Below, piece by piece: positions 41,267 through 51,097 of a stretch of DNA of 64,000 nucleotides. A program made the translations under genes and the position numbers. The stretch lies in assembly GCF_019977295.1 (NCBI RefSeq), contig NZ_AP024651.1, forward strand, positions 1,674,001 to 1,738,000, given 5' to 3'. The DNA comes from Arthrobacter sp. StoSoilB20 (GTDB lineage Bacteria; Actinomycetota; Actinomycetes; Actinomycetales; Micrococcaceae). A model generated the notes under the pieces. It had not been told where the DNA came from. It saw nothing but the letters and a program-made list of their open reading frames with translations, and made no database searches. Within the stretch, counting starts at the first letter, position 1. Each line of letters starts with the position of its first letter.

Positions 41267-42877
41267 ATGGAGACAATTTCCAAGCTGGCGGGAACGGCCG
41301 GTGGCACCTTTGAAGCCAATCAAGCGGCACAGCGTGCCCTGGTGGCAGAACTCAAGGAACGCCTGGCGACCACGGCCCTCGGCGGCCCGGCCGCGTCACG
41401 AGAGCGGCACATCGCCCGCGGCAAACTGCTGCCGCGTGAACGCATCGACTACCTGCTCGATGACGGCAGCCCATTCCTGGAGATCGCACCCTTGGCTGCG
41501 AATGGAATGTACAACGACGATTCACCAGGTGCCGGGGTGATCGCGGGTATCGGGCTGGTTCACGGCAGGCATGTCCTGGTGATCTCCAATGACGCCACCG
41601 TCAAGGGCGGCACCTACTATCCCATGACGGTGAAAAAGCATCTCCGGGCCCAGGAGATCGCCTTGGAAAACAAGCTGCCCTGCATCTACCTCGTAGATTC
41701 CGGTGGAGCATTCCTTCCCAAGCAGGACGAGGTTTTCCCGGACAAAGAGCACTTTGGCCGGATCTTCTACAACCAGGCCAAAATGTCAGCGGCCAAAATC
41801 CCGCAGATCGCCTCTGTCATGGGATCGTGCACGGCAGGTGGCGCCTACGTACCTGCCATGAGCGATGAGACCATCATCGTTCGGAACCAGGGCACCATCT
41901 TCCTCGGCGGACCTCCCTTGGTGAAAGCGGCCATTGGCGAGATCGTCACCGCGGAGGAACTGGGCGGCGGGGACGTCCATTCAAGGATTTCCGGGGTTAC
42001 CGACCACTTGGCCGAGAACGACCAGCACGCTCTGGAGATCGTTCGGGACATTGTTGCAACCTTGCCGAAGCCGGCGCAGCCGGCCTGGGACGTGTCCGAC
42101 GTCGTCCTGCCGCCCGTCGTCGATCCTTCAGGAATCTACGGTGTGGTTCCCGTGGACGTGAACGCACAGTACGACGTCCGCGAAGTCATTGCCAGGCTCG
42201 TGGATGGCTCGGAGTTCCATGAGTTCAAGAAGAACTACGGCACCACCCTGGTCACCGGATTCGCGCACCTGCACGGCCATCCGGTGGGGATCGTTGCCAA
42301 CAACGGGGTCCTCTTCAGCGAGTCTTCCTTGAAGGGAGCCCACTTCATCGAGCTCTGCGACCAGCGTGGCATTCCCCTGGTCTTCCTGCAGAACCTCTCC
42401 GGCTTCATGGTCGGCAAAGACTACGAACAGGGCGGCATCGCCAAGAACGGGGCCAAGATGGTCACCGCGGTGGCCACAGCCCGGGTACCCAAACTGACAG
42501 TGGTCATCGGCGGTTCCTTCGGCGCGGGCAACTACTCCATGTGCGGACGCGCGTATTCGCCGCGGTTCCTCTGGATGTGGCCGGCCGCAAGGATCTCCGT
42601 AATGGGCGGAAACCAGGCCTCCAGTGTCCTCGCAACCGTCAAACGGGATCAGTACGAGGCGGCCGGCCAGGAATGGTCTGCCGAGGATGAGGAAGCCTTC
42701 AAAGCGCCCATCAAGCAACAGTACGAGGACCAAGGAAGTCCGTATTACTCCACCGCCCGGTTGTGGGACGACGGCATCATCGATCCCGCTGACACCCGGC
42801 GGATTCTGGGAATGGCCTTGGATGTCCTCTCCCGCCAGCAACTGCCCGAGACCGCCTTCGGCCTCTTCAGGATGTGA
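41267..42877 (+). CDS. Acyl-CoA carboxylase carboxyltransferase (methylcrotonoyl-CoA type)
   Basis: 536 aa. Moves the carboxyl group from carboxybiotin to an acyl-CoA. Two crotonase-like halves: N-terminal [21 protein letters not shown] and [17 protein letters not shown]-terminal [20 protein letters not shown] and [20 protein letters not shown], wording characteristic of methylcrotonoyl-CoA carboxylase beta (AccD1/LiuB/MccB). I prefer the ATG at 41267 (AGGGG 7 nt upstream) to that at 41252. Next gene overlaps or abuts. Confidence 0.93.
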   Translation: METISKLAGTAGGTFEANQAAQRALVAELKERLATTALGGPAASRERHIARGKLLPRERIDYLLDDGSPFLEIAPLAANGMYNDDSPGAGVIAGIGLVHGRHVLVISNDATVKGGTYYPMTVKKHLRAQEIALENKLPCIYLVDSGGAFLPKQDEVFPDKEHFGRIFYNQAKMSAAKIPQIASVMGSCTAGGAYVPAMSDETIIVRNQGTIFLGGPPLVKAAIGEIVTAEELGGGDVHSRISGVTDHLAENDQHALEIVRDIVATLPKPAQPAWDVSDVVLPPVVDPSGIYGVVPVDVNAQYDVREVIARLVDGSEFHEFKKNYGTTLVTGFAHLHGHPVGIVANNGVLFSESSLKGAHFIELCDQRGIPLVFLQNLSGFMVGKDYEQGGIAKNGAKMVTAVATARVPKLTVVIGGSFGAGNYSMCGRAYSPRFLWMWPAARISVMGGNQASSVLATVKRDQYEAAGQEWSAEDEEAFKAPIKQQYEDQGSPYYSTARLWDDGIIDPADTRRILGMALDVLSRQQLPETAFGLFRM

Positions 42878-42879
42878 CC

Positions 42880-45066
42880 ATGACCCTGCCAACAACAACT
42901 ACAGCCCCCGCACCATCCGGCCCGGAAGTCGAACCCCGTAGTTTCAGCGCCGTCCTCGTTGCCAACCGAGGTGAAATCGCGTGTCGTGTCATCCGCACCC
43001 TGAAGGCGATGGGCATTCGATCCGTCGCTGTGTACTCGGACGCCGACAAAGACGCCGAGCACGTCGCTTTGGCCGACACCGCCGTGGCAATCGGAGGAAC
43101 CGCACCTGCGGAAAGCTACCTGAGAATCGATGCCATCATCGAGGCGTGCCGTCGAAGCGGCGCCGAAGCGGTCCACCCCGGTTACGGCTTCCTGTCAGAG
43201 AACGTTGAGTTCGCCAAGGCGCTGGAGTCCGCGGGCATCGCGTTCATCGGGCCGGGAATTGGTGCGATCGACGTCATGGGCGACAAAATCCGGTCCAAGA
43301 ACCACGTCATGGCCTACGGCGTGCCGTGCGTTCCGGGAATAGCCCAGCCCGGCCTGACCGACCAGGAACTGATCGAGGCGGCAGCGGAGGTGGGTTTTCC
43401 CCTGCTGATTAAGCCCTCCGCCGGTGGTGGCGGCAAAGGCATGCATGTGGTGGAACGGCCCGAAGACATGGCCTCAACCCTCGTGACGGCCAGGCGCGTG
43501 GCTGCATCCGCGTTCGGTGATGACACTCTTTTCCTGGAGCGGCTCATCAGCACGCCCCGGCACATCGAAGTACAGGTCCTGGCCGACAACCACGGCAACG
43601 TCATCCACCTCGGCGAGCGCGAGTGCTCCCTCCAGCGACGCCACCAGAAAGTGATCGAAGAAGCCCCGTCCGCCCTGTTCGAATCGCTGCCGAACGGCGC
43701 GGAGCAGCGGGCCCGCATTGGTGAGGCAGCCTGCAACGCGGCGCGGTCCGTCAACTACAGCGGCGCCGGAACCGTCGAGTTCCTGGTCTCGGACCAACAC
43801 CCTGACGAGTTCTTCTTCATGGAGATGAACACCCGGCTCCAGGTGGAGCATCCGGTGACTGAAATGGTCACCGGCATCGACCTCGTGGAATGGCAGGTGA
43901 GGATCGCCGCAGGTGAGGTGCTCACCGTGGCGCAGTCCGACGTCGTACTTCATGGCCACGCCGTGGAGGCACGCGTTTACGCGGAAGTGCCCGAGCGGAA
44001 CTTCATGCCGTCGATGGGGCGGATCGTGGCGCTCGCAGAGCAGGGCGCCGGGGATCCGTCCGTGTCAGGGCAGCAATGGGCGCGCGCGGATGTGCGGATT
44101 GATTCGGCCATGCGGGAGAACCTGGAGATCACAGGGGACTACGATCCCATGCTTGCCAAGGTCATCGCTTGGGGCGGGGAACGGGAAGCGGCCCTGGATA
44201 CCCTGGACGCTGCCCTTGGCCGGTATACCTTGCTGGGTGTTGATACGAATGTTGAATACCTGCGGCTGCTGATCAATGATTCCCAGGTCCGCGCCGGGCA
44301 ACTGGATACGGGATTGATCGAGCGCCGTCTTCCGTTCATGGAGTTCCGGCACGCAGGTCCCGTAGAGCTGATCGCCGCCGCTCTCACCTTGTGGTTGGAA
44401 CGGACCGGAGCGACGCTGGCGGGCGACGCGTGGGCAACTCCGGATTCGTGGCGTCTTGGTGCCCGGGCCGCATGGACGGTGACGTTCGGGGTGCCCGGCG
44501 GCACCGTCTCCACTGTCTCCATCACTGAAGGGGACGGAACCCTCACGGCAAGGATCGACGGCGGGGTCCCGGTGAGCGTAAAGGTGTCGGACCGAACTGA
44601 CACTGCGATTGCGTTGGAGTTCGACGACGGTCCGGTCACCTTCGCGGTGGGGACCGCTGGAAGTAATCCCCGCGAAATCCACGTCGGCAGTAACGGCTGG
44701 TCGTGCAGGCTCGAGGTCCTGGACCGGGCAGAACGCCTGCGACGGATGCTTGCAGGCATCCAGCGCGAAGAAGGGGCCGCGGATCCGGAAGTACGCTCGC
44801 CAATGCCCGGAACGGTGGTGTCCGTGTCGGTGGCAGACGGCCAGAGAGTCGAGGAAGGCCAGGCGCTCCTTGCCGTGGAAGCGATGAAGATGGAACACCA
44901 GTTGGTGGCCTCGGTCGCGGGAACCGTTCACCTCACCAGCAAACCCGGCGACCTGGTCAAGGCCGACCAGGTGCTCGCCACCATCCACGCAGCCGACGCC
45001 ACTGGAGATCACGAGGCCGCCGGCAGGAACCCGGGCAACACCACAGACAAGGAAGACCAGGCATGA
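42880..45066 (+). CDS. Acyl-CoA carboxylase biotin carboxylase/BCCP subunit (methylcrotonoyl-CoA type)
   Basis: 728 aa. Biotin carboxylase (residues about 28-475: VLVANRGEIACRVIRTLK, ATP-grasp loop KPSAGGGGKGMHVV, EMNTRLQVEHPVTEM), a BT-like middle domain, and a C-terminal biotinyl domain with VEAMKMEHQLVA. Partner of the upstream carboxyltransferase. The ATG at 42880 follows AGGA by 8 nt; a GTG at 42874 overlapping the previous stop is an alternative. Its TGA overlaps the acyl-CoA dehydrogenase ATG (ATGA). Confidence 0.93.
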   Translation: MTLPTTTTAPAPSGPEVEPRSFSAVLVANRGEIACRVIRTLKAMGIRSVAVYSDADKDAEHVALADTAVAIGGTAPAESYLRIDAIIEACRRSGAEAVHPGYGFLSENVEFAKALESAGIAFIGPGIGAIDVMGDKIRSKNHVMAYGVPCVPGIAQPGLTDQELIEAAAEVGFPLLIKPSAGGGGKGMHVVERPEDMASTLVTARRVAASAFGDDTLFLERLISTPRHIEVQVLADNHGNVIHLGERECSLQRRHQKVIEEAPSALFESLPNGAEQRARIGEAACNAARSVNYSGAGTVEFLVSDQHPDEFFFMEMNTRLQVEHPVTEMVTGIDLVEWQVRIAAGEVLTVAQSDVVLHGHAVEARVYAEVPERNFMPSMGRIVALAEQGAGDPSVSGQQWARADVRIDSAMRENLEITGDYDPMLAKVIAWGGEREAALDTLDAALGRYTLLGVDTNVEYLRLLINDSQVRAGQLDTGLIERRLPFMEFRHAGPVELIAAALTLWLERTGATLAGDAWATPDSWRLGARAAWTVTFGVPGGTVSTVSITEGDGTLTARIDGGVPVSVKVSDRTDTAIALEFDDGPVTFAVGTAGSNPREIHVGSNGWSCRLEVLDRAERLRRMLAGIQREEGAADPEVRSPMPGTVVSVSVADGQRVEEGQALLAVEAMKMEHQLVASVAGTVHLTSKPGDLVKADQVLATIHAADATGDHEAAGRNPGNTTDKEDQA

Positions 45067-46226
45067 GCACGTTTGAACTCAATGAGGAATACCAGGACCT
45101 GAGCGACTCCGTCCGCGAGTTCGCCGACGAGGTTGTTGCGCCCGTTTCGGCCAAGCACGACGAAGAACACAGTTTCCCCTACGAGGTTGTGAAGCAGATG
45201 GGGGAGATGGGCTTGTTCGGCCTGCCCTTCCCCGAGGAGTTCGGCGGGATGGGCGGCGACTACTTTGCCCTTGCCCTGGCACTGGAGCAACTGGGCCGGG
45301 TTGACCAGTCGGTGGCGATCACGCTTGAAGCCGGGGTCTCACTTGGTGCCATGCCCGTGTACCGTTTCGGGACTGACGCCCAGAAGGAGGAATGGCTGCC
45401 GCAGTTGGCGTCGGGACGTTCCCTGGCCGGGTTTGGCCTGACCGAACGGGAAGCAGGCTCCGATGCCGGCGGGACAAAGACCAACGCGCACCTGGACAAC
45501 GGTGACTGGGTGATTAACGGCAACAAGGAGTTCATCACCAACTCCGGCACGGACATCACCTCGCTGGTGACGGTGACCGCAGTGACGGGACACAAGGAGA
45601 ACCCTGACGGCAGCACCAAGAAGGAAATCTCCACCATCCTGATGCCGACGGACACGCCCGGTTTCAGGGCGGAGAAGCCGTACAACAAGGTGGGCTGGAA
45701 CGCCTCCGATACGCACCCGCTCACCTTGGACAACGTCCGCGTTCCCGAGGCGAACCTTTTGGGCGAGCGCGGCCGTGGCTATGCCAACTTCCTCTCCATC
45801 CTTGACGAGGGCCGTATTGCCATAGCTGCGCTGGCCACCGGGGCAGCCCAGGGTTGCGTGGATCTGTCCGTGAAGTACGCCAAGGAACGCAGCGCGTTCG
45901 GGCAGAACATCGGCAAGTACCAGGCCATCCAGTTCAAGATCGCCAGGATGCAGGCCAGGGCCCACACTGCCCGTCTTGCCTACTACGACGCCGCCTCCCG
46001 GATGCTGGCAGGCAAGCCGTTCAAGACAGAAGCCGCCATCGCTAAGATGGTCGCAGGCGAGGCAGCCATGGACAACGCACGGGACGCCACCCAGGTGTTC
46101 GGCGGCTATGGCTTCATCAACGAATTCACGGTGGCACGCCATTACCGCGACTCCAAGATCCTTGAAATCGGGGAAGGCACCACAGAGGTCCAGTTGATGC
46201 TGATCGCCCGCGAGCTGGGTCTGTAA
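45063..46226 (+). CDS. Acyl-CoA dehydrogenase of the leucine/isovalerate operon
   Basis: 387 aa. FAD-dependent, expected to make 3-methylcrotonyl-CoA from isovaleryl-Co[19 protein letters not shown] and [14 protein letters not shown] mark the flavin-binding middle domain; [18 protein letters not shown] and [12 protein letters not shown] the C-terminal domain. The base position near the end reads GEGTTEVQ, which keeps the Glu used by short- and medium-chain enzymes and by bacterial AcdH-type enzymes, unlike human isovaleryl-CoA dehydrogenase. Best compared with M. tuberculosis FadE19. Confidence 0.9.
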   Translation: MSTFELNEEYQDLSDSVREFADEVVAPVSAKHDEEHSFPYEVVKQMGEMGLFGLPFPEEFGGMGGDYFALALALEQLGRVDQSVAITLEAGVSLGAMPVYRFGTDAQKEEWLPQLASGRSLAGFGLTEREAGSDAGGTKTNAHLDNGDWVINGNKEFITNSGTDITSLVTVTAVTGHKENPDGSTKKEISTILMPTDTPGFRAEKPYNKVGWNASDTHPLTLDNVRVPEANLLGERGRGYANFLSILDEGRIAIAALATGAAQGCVDLSVKYAKERSAFGQNIGKYQAIQFKIARMQARAHTARLAYYDAASRMLAGKPFKTEAAIAKMVAGEAAMDNARDATQVFGGYGFINEFTVARHYRDSKILEIGEGTTEVQLMLIARELGL

Positions 46227-46246
46227 CCGTACGGGAAGGATCAAGG

Positions 46247-47050
46247 ATGATTGACAAGGTTGTTGCCAGCGCCGCGGAAGCGGTGAAGGACATCCCGGAC
46301 GGTGCCTCGTTGGCTGTGGGAGGGTTTGGCCTCTGCGGTATTCCCGTTTCCCTGATTGACGCCCTCCACCGGCAAGGCACCACCGATCTTGAGACGGTCA
46401 GCAACAACTGCGGCGTGGACGACTGGGGCCTTGGCATTCTCCTCAAAGACGGCCGCATCCGCCGGACCATCAGCTCGTATGTCGGCGAGAACAAGGAATT
46501 TGCCCGGCAATATCTGGCGGGGGAGTTGGAAGTTGTCCTCACCCCGCAGGGCACCCTGGCTGAGAAGCTGCGTGCCGGTGGTGCCGGCATCCCGGCCTTC
46601 TACACAAAGGCCGGTGTGGGCACCCAGGTGTCGGAGGGCGGACTTCCACAAAAGTACGACGCCGAAGGCAACGTTGCGCTGGCCTCATCGCCCAAGGAAG
46701 TGCGGACCTTCAATGACGCCGACTATGTGCTGGAAGAGTCCCTGACACCTGACTTCGGTTTGGTCCATGCCTGGAAGGGCGACCGGCACGGCAACTTGGT
46801 CTTCCACGCAACTGCAATGAACTTCAACCCCCTCTGTGCCATGGCGGCAAAGACCACCATTGCCGAGGTTGAGGAGTTGGTGGAACCCGGCGAGCTTGAC
46901 CCGGAACACATCCACACGCCGGGCATCTTCGTCCAGCGGGTAGTGGTGGCGAATTCGAGTGAGAAGCGGATAGAGAAGCGGACCGTGGCGCTGGCCTCCA
47001 GTGCCGGCGCAGGCCAATCCGCCACAGCCCAGGCAGGAGTGGAACGATGA
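46247..47050 (+). CDS. 3-oxoacid CoA-transferase subunit A
   Basis: 267 aa. CoA-transferase family I alpha subunit (ScoA). Start [45 protein letters not shown] and [20 protein letters not shown] are diagnostic. With subunit B it moves CoA between succinyl-CoA and acetoacetate, the end product of leucine breakdown. GGAAGGATCAAGG precedes the ATG; ATGA overlap with subunit B. Confidence 0.94.
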   Translation: MIDKVVASAAEAVKDIPDGASLAVGGFGLCGIPVSLIDALHRQGTTDLETVSNNCGVDDWGLGILLKDGRIRRTISSYVGENKEFARQYLAGELEVVLTPQGTLAEKLRAGGAGIPAFYTKAGVGTQVSEGGLPQKYDAEGNVALASSPKEVRTFNDADYVLEESLTPDFGLVHAWKGDRHGNLVFHATAMNFNPLCAMAAKTTIAEVEELVEPGELDPEHIHTPGIFVQRVVVANSSEKRIEKRTVALASSAGAGQSATAQAGVER

Positions 47051-47799
47051 CCGAGAACACTTTCCACGATATTCCGCCCCGCCCCGAAGCCGTCCGGCAC
47101 GAGTACCGTCGCGCCGACGTCGAGCACCACGAAGCCAAAGGCTGGACCCGCAACGAACTTGCCGCCCGTGTGGCCAGGGAGCTGGCCAACGGGCAATACG
47201 TGAACCTGGGTATCGGGATGCCCACGCTGATTCCCAACTACATCCCTGATGGTGTGGAAGTCATTCTCCACTCCGAGAACGGGATCCTGGGAGTTGGCCC
47301 CTACCCAGCGGAGGACAGGGTCGATCCGGACCTCATCAACGCCGGCAAGGAAACGGTCACCACGAATCCCGGCGCTGCGTTCTTCGACTCGTCGGCCTCG
47401 TTCGGCATGATCCGTGGCGGCCACGTTGACGTCGCAGTACTCGGTGCCATGGAGGTTGCCGCAAACGGAGACCTCGCCAACTGGATGATCCCGGGCAAAA
47501 TGGTCAAGGGCATGGGCGGCGCGATGGACCTGGTGTTCGGTGCCAAGAAGGTCATTGTCATGATGGAACACGCAGACCGCAGCGGCCGGCCGAAAATTGT
47601 CCAGGAGTGCACGCTGCCCCTGACAGGCAAAGGGTGCGTGGACCGGATCATCACGGACCTGGCCGTCATCGACGTCGTCAAGGACCAAGGTGGCCCCCGC
47701 CTGGTCCTGCGCGAACTGGCTCCCAACGTCACTCTTGAGGACGTCCTCGCGGCAACCGGAGCGGACTTGTTCGAAGAAGACCAGGAGCTCACTGTATGA
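47047..47799 (+). CDS. 3-oxoacid CoA-transferase subunit B
   Basis: 250 aa. ScoB-type beta subunit. The catalytic Glu lies in [33 protein letters not shown] and [18 protein letters not shown] are typical. About 30 N-terminal residues before the conserved domain are extra compared with the shortest homologues. ATGA overlaps on both sides link it to subunit A and the MaoC gene. Confidence 0.94.
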   Translation: MTENTFHDIPPRPEAVRHEYRRADVEHHEAKGWTRNELAARVARELANGQYVNLGIGMPTLIPNYIPDGVEVILHSENGILGVGPYPAEDRVDPDLINAGKETVTTNPGAAFFDSSASFGMIRGGHVDVAVLGAMEVAANGDLANWMIPGKMVKGMGGAMDLVFGAKKVIVMMEHADRSGRPKIVQECTLPLTGKGCVDRIITDLAVIDVVKDQGGPRLVLRELAPNVTLEDVLAATGADLFEEDQELTV

Positions 47800-48281
47800 C
47801 GCGGGTCATCGAGCAGCGCGGGCTGTACTTCGACGAGCTCGAAGAAGGTGTGATCTACGCGCATAAGCCCGGACGCACGGTCACCGAGGCAGACAACGTC
47901 CTCTTCACCACCATGACCATGAACACCCAGGCGCTGCATTTGGACGCGGCGTGGAGCGCGGGGCAACCTTTCGGGCAGCGGTTGATGAACTCGATGTTCA
48001 CCCTGTCCACCATGGTGGGCCAGTCCGTGACCCAGTTGACGCAGGGCACCATCATTGCGCAGTTGGGCCTGACGGATGTCACTTTTCCGCACCCGCTCCA
48101 TCACGGCGATACCCTGTACACGGAAACGGAAATCACGGGAAAACGGTTGTCGTCATCCCGCCCGGGCCAGGGTGTGGTGACCATGCGGCACACCGGTCGA
48201 AACCAGGATGGGACCGTAGTTGCGCTGGCAACACGGACCTGCCTCATGTGGACCAAGGAAGCGCACGCAGCCCAGCCTTGA
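47796..48281 (+). CDS. MaoC-family enoyl-CoA hydratase
   Basis: 161-aa hot-dog protein. [28 protein letters not shown] contains the hydratase-2 pattern with Asp and a downstream His (LHLDAAW). In the same gene set of M. tuberculosis (Rv2499c, by memory) this enzyme hydrates 3-methylglutaconyl-CoA to (R)-HMG-CoA. It therefore replaces the crotonase-type hydratase of the classical leucine pathway. Coupled to ScoB by ATGA. Confidence 0.88.
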   Translation: MTRVIEQRGLYFDELEEGVIYAHKPGRTVTEADNVLFTTMTMNTQALHLDAAWSAGQPFGQRLMNSMFTLSTMVGQSVTQLTQGTIIAQLGLTDVTFPHPLHHGDTLYTETEITGKRLSSSRPGQGVVTMRHTGRNQDGTVVALATRTCLMWTKEAHAAQP

Positions 48282-48323
48282 ATCCGTTCCCTGCCTTGCC
48301 AGAACCCACCAGCCAGGAGCCCG

Positions 48324-49181
48324 ATGCCTTCTCCCGATTCCCCCTCCACGTCAGCGTTCACCATGGGGCCGGCCCTTCTTTTCTGCCCTGCAGACCGGCC
48401 GGAGCGTTTCGGCAAGGCCGCTGATCGATCCGATGCCGTCATCCTCGACCTTGAAGATGCAGTAGCGCCGGCGGACAAGCCTGCGGCCCGCCAAGCGATT
48501 CTGGAACAGTCCGGTGGCGCGGATCTGGATCCGCGCCGAACCATCGTCCGGGTGAATCCCGTGGGGACGCCCGAGTTCGGCTTGGATCTCGAAGCCCTGG
48601 CTGAAACGCCCTACCGCACCATCATGCTCGCCAAAGCAGAGAGCGCGGAGCAATTGCGGGAGCTGGCTGGTTTCGACGTCATCGCCTTGTGCGAAACCGC
48701 CGCGGGCATCGTCCACGCCCCGGCCATCGCTGCCGAGCCGAACGTCGTGGGCCTGATGTGGGGCGCAGAGGACTTGCTGGCTTCCCTCGGTGGCCTCTCC
48801 AGCAGGAACGACGACGGCGTGTACCGGGCTGTTGCCCTTCACTCCCGGTCCGCTGTACTGCTCGCCGCCAAGGCCGCCGGCAAGGAAGCCATCGACTCCG
48901 TGTATGTGAACATCCCGGATCTTGAGGGCCTGTTGGCCGAATCCCACGATGCCGTTGCCAGCGGGTTCGGAGCGAAAGCCTGCATCCATCCCAACCAGGT
49001 AGCGGTGGTACGGGAGGCGTATGCGCCAACACCCGAAGCCATTGGCCAGGCCAATGAGCTCCTGGAAGCTGCGGCCGCGGCAGGCACGGGAGTGTTCCAA
49101 TTCCGGGGCAAGATGATCGATGGGCCCATCCTCAAGCATGCCCAAGCGACCCTTCGCCGGGCCGGGCACCCCGCGAGGTGA
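48324..49181 (+). CDS. CitE-like CoA-ester lyase
   Basis: 285-aa HpcH/HpaI TIM barrel. LLFCPADRPERFGKA, VILDLEDAVAP (metal Asp/Glu), RTIVRVNPVGTPEF, IALCETAAGIVHAPAIA and LMWGAEDLLASLGG are the CitE-like signatures. It follows MaoC in the operon; the M. tuberculosis counterpart Rv2498c is reported as an (R)-HMG-CoA and citramalyl-CoA lyase, so the last step of leucine breakdown to acetyl-CoA and acetoacetate is a reasonable role. AGGAG site before the ATG. Confidence 0.88.
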   Translation: MPSPDSPSTSAFTMGPALLFCPADRPERFGKAADRSDAVILDLEDAVAPADKPAARQAILEQSGGADLDPRRTIVRVNPVGTPEFGLDLEALAETPYRTIMLAKAESAEQLRELAGFDVIALCETAAGIVHAPAIAAEPNVVGLMWGAEDLLASLGGLSSRNDDGVYRAVALHSRSAVLLAAKAAGKEAIDSVYVNIPDLEGLLAESHDAVASGFGAKACIHPNQVAVVREAYAPTPEAIGQANELLEAAAAAGTGVFQFRGKMIDGPILKHAQATLRRAGHPAR

Positions 49182-49225
49182 CAGTTGATGCCCATGTTTC
49201 GGCGGCAAAACATGGGCATCAACTG
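49182..49225. terminator. Long hairpin between convergent CitE-like and Gfo/Idh genes
   Basis: 18-bp perfect arms (CAGTTGATGCCCATGTTT and complement) with an 8-nt loop, starting directly after the CitE stop codon. No T-run on either strand. Confidence 0.7.
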
Positions 49226-49251
49226 CCACCCCGGCGGGGGTGGTCTGAGCG

Positions 49252-50355
49252 CTAGGCGCGGACCGGCGTCGCGATGTCCGTCAGTTCAACCACGGGGGGC
49301 CGGGAGGCAGTGCTCTTGATCGGTACCGCCTGCCCGCTCTTGGCGGATTCGAGCACAGATTCCATGACTTCCAGTGCGTGGAAGGCCAACTGGCCACCGG
49401 CGCGTGGTTCCTGCCCGGCCGGCGTCATGGCGAGGTCGGCGATGCCAAAGCCGCGGCCCGAGTCCACATAACCGGCAGAGGCCGGGAGACTCTCCCATTC
49501 CTCCGCGCCCAAAGCGAACAGCTGCACATCGCCGTCGAAATGATTCGGGTCAGGGACGATCAGCGAGCCTGTTTCACCATGGATCTCGATGTTGGGGCTC
49601 TTGGTCTTGACGGCATCGAAACTCATGAACAGCGTTGATATGGCGCCGGAGGCATGGACCAGGATGCCTGTGAGGTGCGAGTCGATGTCAACGGGAACCA
49701 CTTGTCCCTGGCGCGGGCCGGAACCGATGGTGCGTTCCTTGCGGGTATGGCTGGCAGCACCCAGGACTGAAACCACGGGTCCGAGCAGCGTGACCAGCGC
49801 AGAGACGTAATAGGGGCCCATGTCCAGCAGGGGACCACCGCCGGGCTGGTAGTAGAAATCGGGGTTCGGGTGCCACCGTTCGTGGCCTGGGGTTGCCATG
49901 GTGGCGGTGGCCGAAATTGGTGCCCCAATCAGTCCATCGTCAATTGCCTTTCGGGCTGTCTGGATTCCGGTTCCCAGCACTGTGTCCGGGGCGCAACCTA
50001 CCGCGAGTCCTGCATCGGCGGCCGCATCCAGCACCTGTTGGGCTTCGGCCGTGGTGGCAGCCAGCGGTTTTTCCCCGTAGACGGACTTTCCCGCTGCGAT
50101 GGCCCTCAGTGCGATGTCGGCGTGGGCGGCCGGGATAGTGAGGTTCAGGACGAGTTCCACATCTTCAGCAGCCAGGAGCTGGTCTACGGACAGCGCACGG
50201 ACGCCGTCATAGGATTCCGCTACGGCCTGCGCCCGGGCGAAGTCGAGATCCGCTACCGCTACCAGGTTGATCGAATCCAGGCGGCGGAAGTTTGTCAGGT
50301 ACTGGGCGATGATGGCACCACAGCCGATGACGCCTACGTTCAGCGGCTTGCCCAC
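49252..50355 (-). CDS. Gfo/Idh/MocA oxidoreductase 1
   Basis: 367 aa. N-terminal Rossmann domain (NVGVIGCGAIIAQYL) with the family's EKP motif in VYGEKPLAATTAEA, then the alpha/beta dimer domain with GPLLDMGPYYVSALV. Members oxidise sugars, inositols or keto-sugars with NAD(P). GTG start lies inside the end of the ThuA gene (16-bp overlap), so it is coupled to ThuA. Last gene of the sugar operon. Confidence 0.9.
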   Translation of the reverse strand: MGKPLNVGVIGCGAIIAQYLTNFRRLDSINLVAVADLDFARAQAVAESYDGVRALSVDQLLAAEDVELVLNLTIPAAHADIALRAIAAGKSVYGEKPLAATTAEAQQVLDAAADAGLAVGCAPDTVLGTGIQTARKAIDDGLIGAPISATATMATPGHERWHPNPDFYYQPGGGPLLDMGPYYVSALVTLLGPVVSVLGAASHTRKERTIGSGPRQGQVVPVDIDSHLTGILVHASGAISTLFMSFDAVKTKSPNIEIHGETGSLIVPDPNHFDGDVQLFALGAEEWESLPASAGYVDSGRGFGIADLAMTPAGQEPRAGGQLAFHALEVMESVLESAKSGQAVPIKSTASRPPVVELTDIATPVRA

Positions 50356-51041
50356 AGCATGCCCCTTTCAATGATGGTGCGGACGTTGTTGTCCTGAAGG
50401 ATTTCCACACGGTGCCCGGGGGTGCAGACGAAGATCCTGCCCTTGCCCCACTGCCGGGTCCAGATGGCCGGCGAGGTGACTTCGCGGTTCCAGGGGTCCC
50501 AGTCGCGTACTTTCTGCGTGGTGGTGGCCAGAACGTCGATGTAGTCATCGGAGAGGACCCAGTACTGTTCGGTGACCAGATCGAAGTCTCCAATGCCCTG
50601 CGTGATGGGGTGTTCGGAGGCGGCGGGAAGCATGGAAACGGTGTACGGGACATAGTTGTCCGACTGCTCACCGATCCGCTCGTCCGCATGCTTGCCCGGG
50701 TGGCAGGCGAACTGGCCACCAATCAGGTGAAGGTAGTCCGAGTTGTTGCGATAGGAATCAGCGATTCCGCCATGCCAGCCGGCCAGGCCGGTACCGTTTT
50801 CGACGGCAGTACGCAGTCCCTCGAACTCGTCCTTCTCGATGGTGGTCATGGTCATGCATTGCACGATCAGGTCAACGGTGGCCATGTAGTCAGGGTCGGC
50901 GTAGATCTTGGGGGATTCCTCCACCCGGACCTCGTAGCCGTTGGCTTTCAAGTAAGGGATGAACAGCTCCGTGGCTTCCACCGGCTGGTGTCCGTCCCAG
51001 CCGCCGCGAACCACCAGCGCTGTCTTGTTGTTGCTTGTCAT
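50340..51041 (-). CDS. ThuA-domain protein
   Basis: 233 aa, glutamine-amidotransferase-like ThuA fold. ALVVRGGWDGHQPVEATELF at the start, then GLAGWHGGIADSYRNNSDYLHLIGGQFACHPG and PITQGIGDFDLVTEQYWV; no Cys nucleophile of true amidotransferases is placed at GWHGG. In rhizobia ThuA works with ThuB (a Gfo/Idh/MocA enzyme) in trehalose/sucrose use through 3-keto sugars. The AAGGAAACC ribosome site supports the start. Role here is inferred from that pairing. Confidence 0.9.
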   Translation of the reverse strand: MTSNNKTALVVRGGWDGHQPVEATELFIPYLKANGYEVRVEESPKIYADPDYMATVDLIVQCMTMTTIEKDEFEGLRTAVENGTGLAGWHGGIADSYRNNSDYLHLIGGQFACHPGKHADERIGEQSDNYVPYTVSMLPAASEHPITQGIGDFDLVTEQYWVLSDDYIDVLATTTQKVRDWDPWNREVTSPAIWTRQWGKGRIFVCTPGHRVEILQDNNVRTIIERGMLWASR

Positions 51042-51097
51042 GGTTTCCTTCGTTTGGGCGTATGTCAGTGAGTCAGTGAGTCAGTGCTTTGGTGCGG

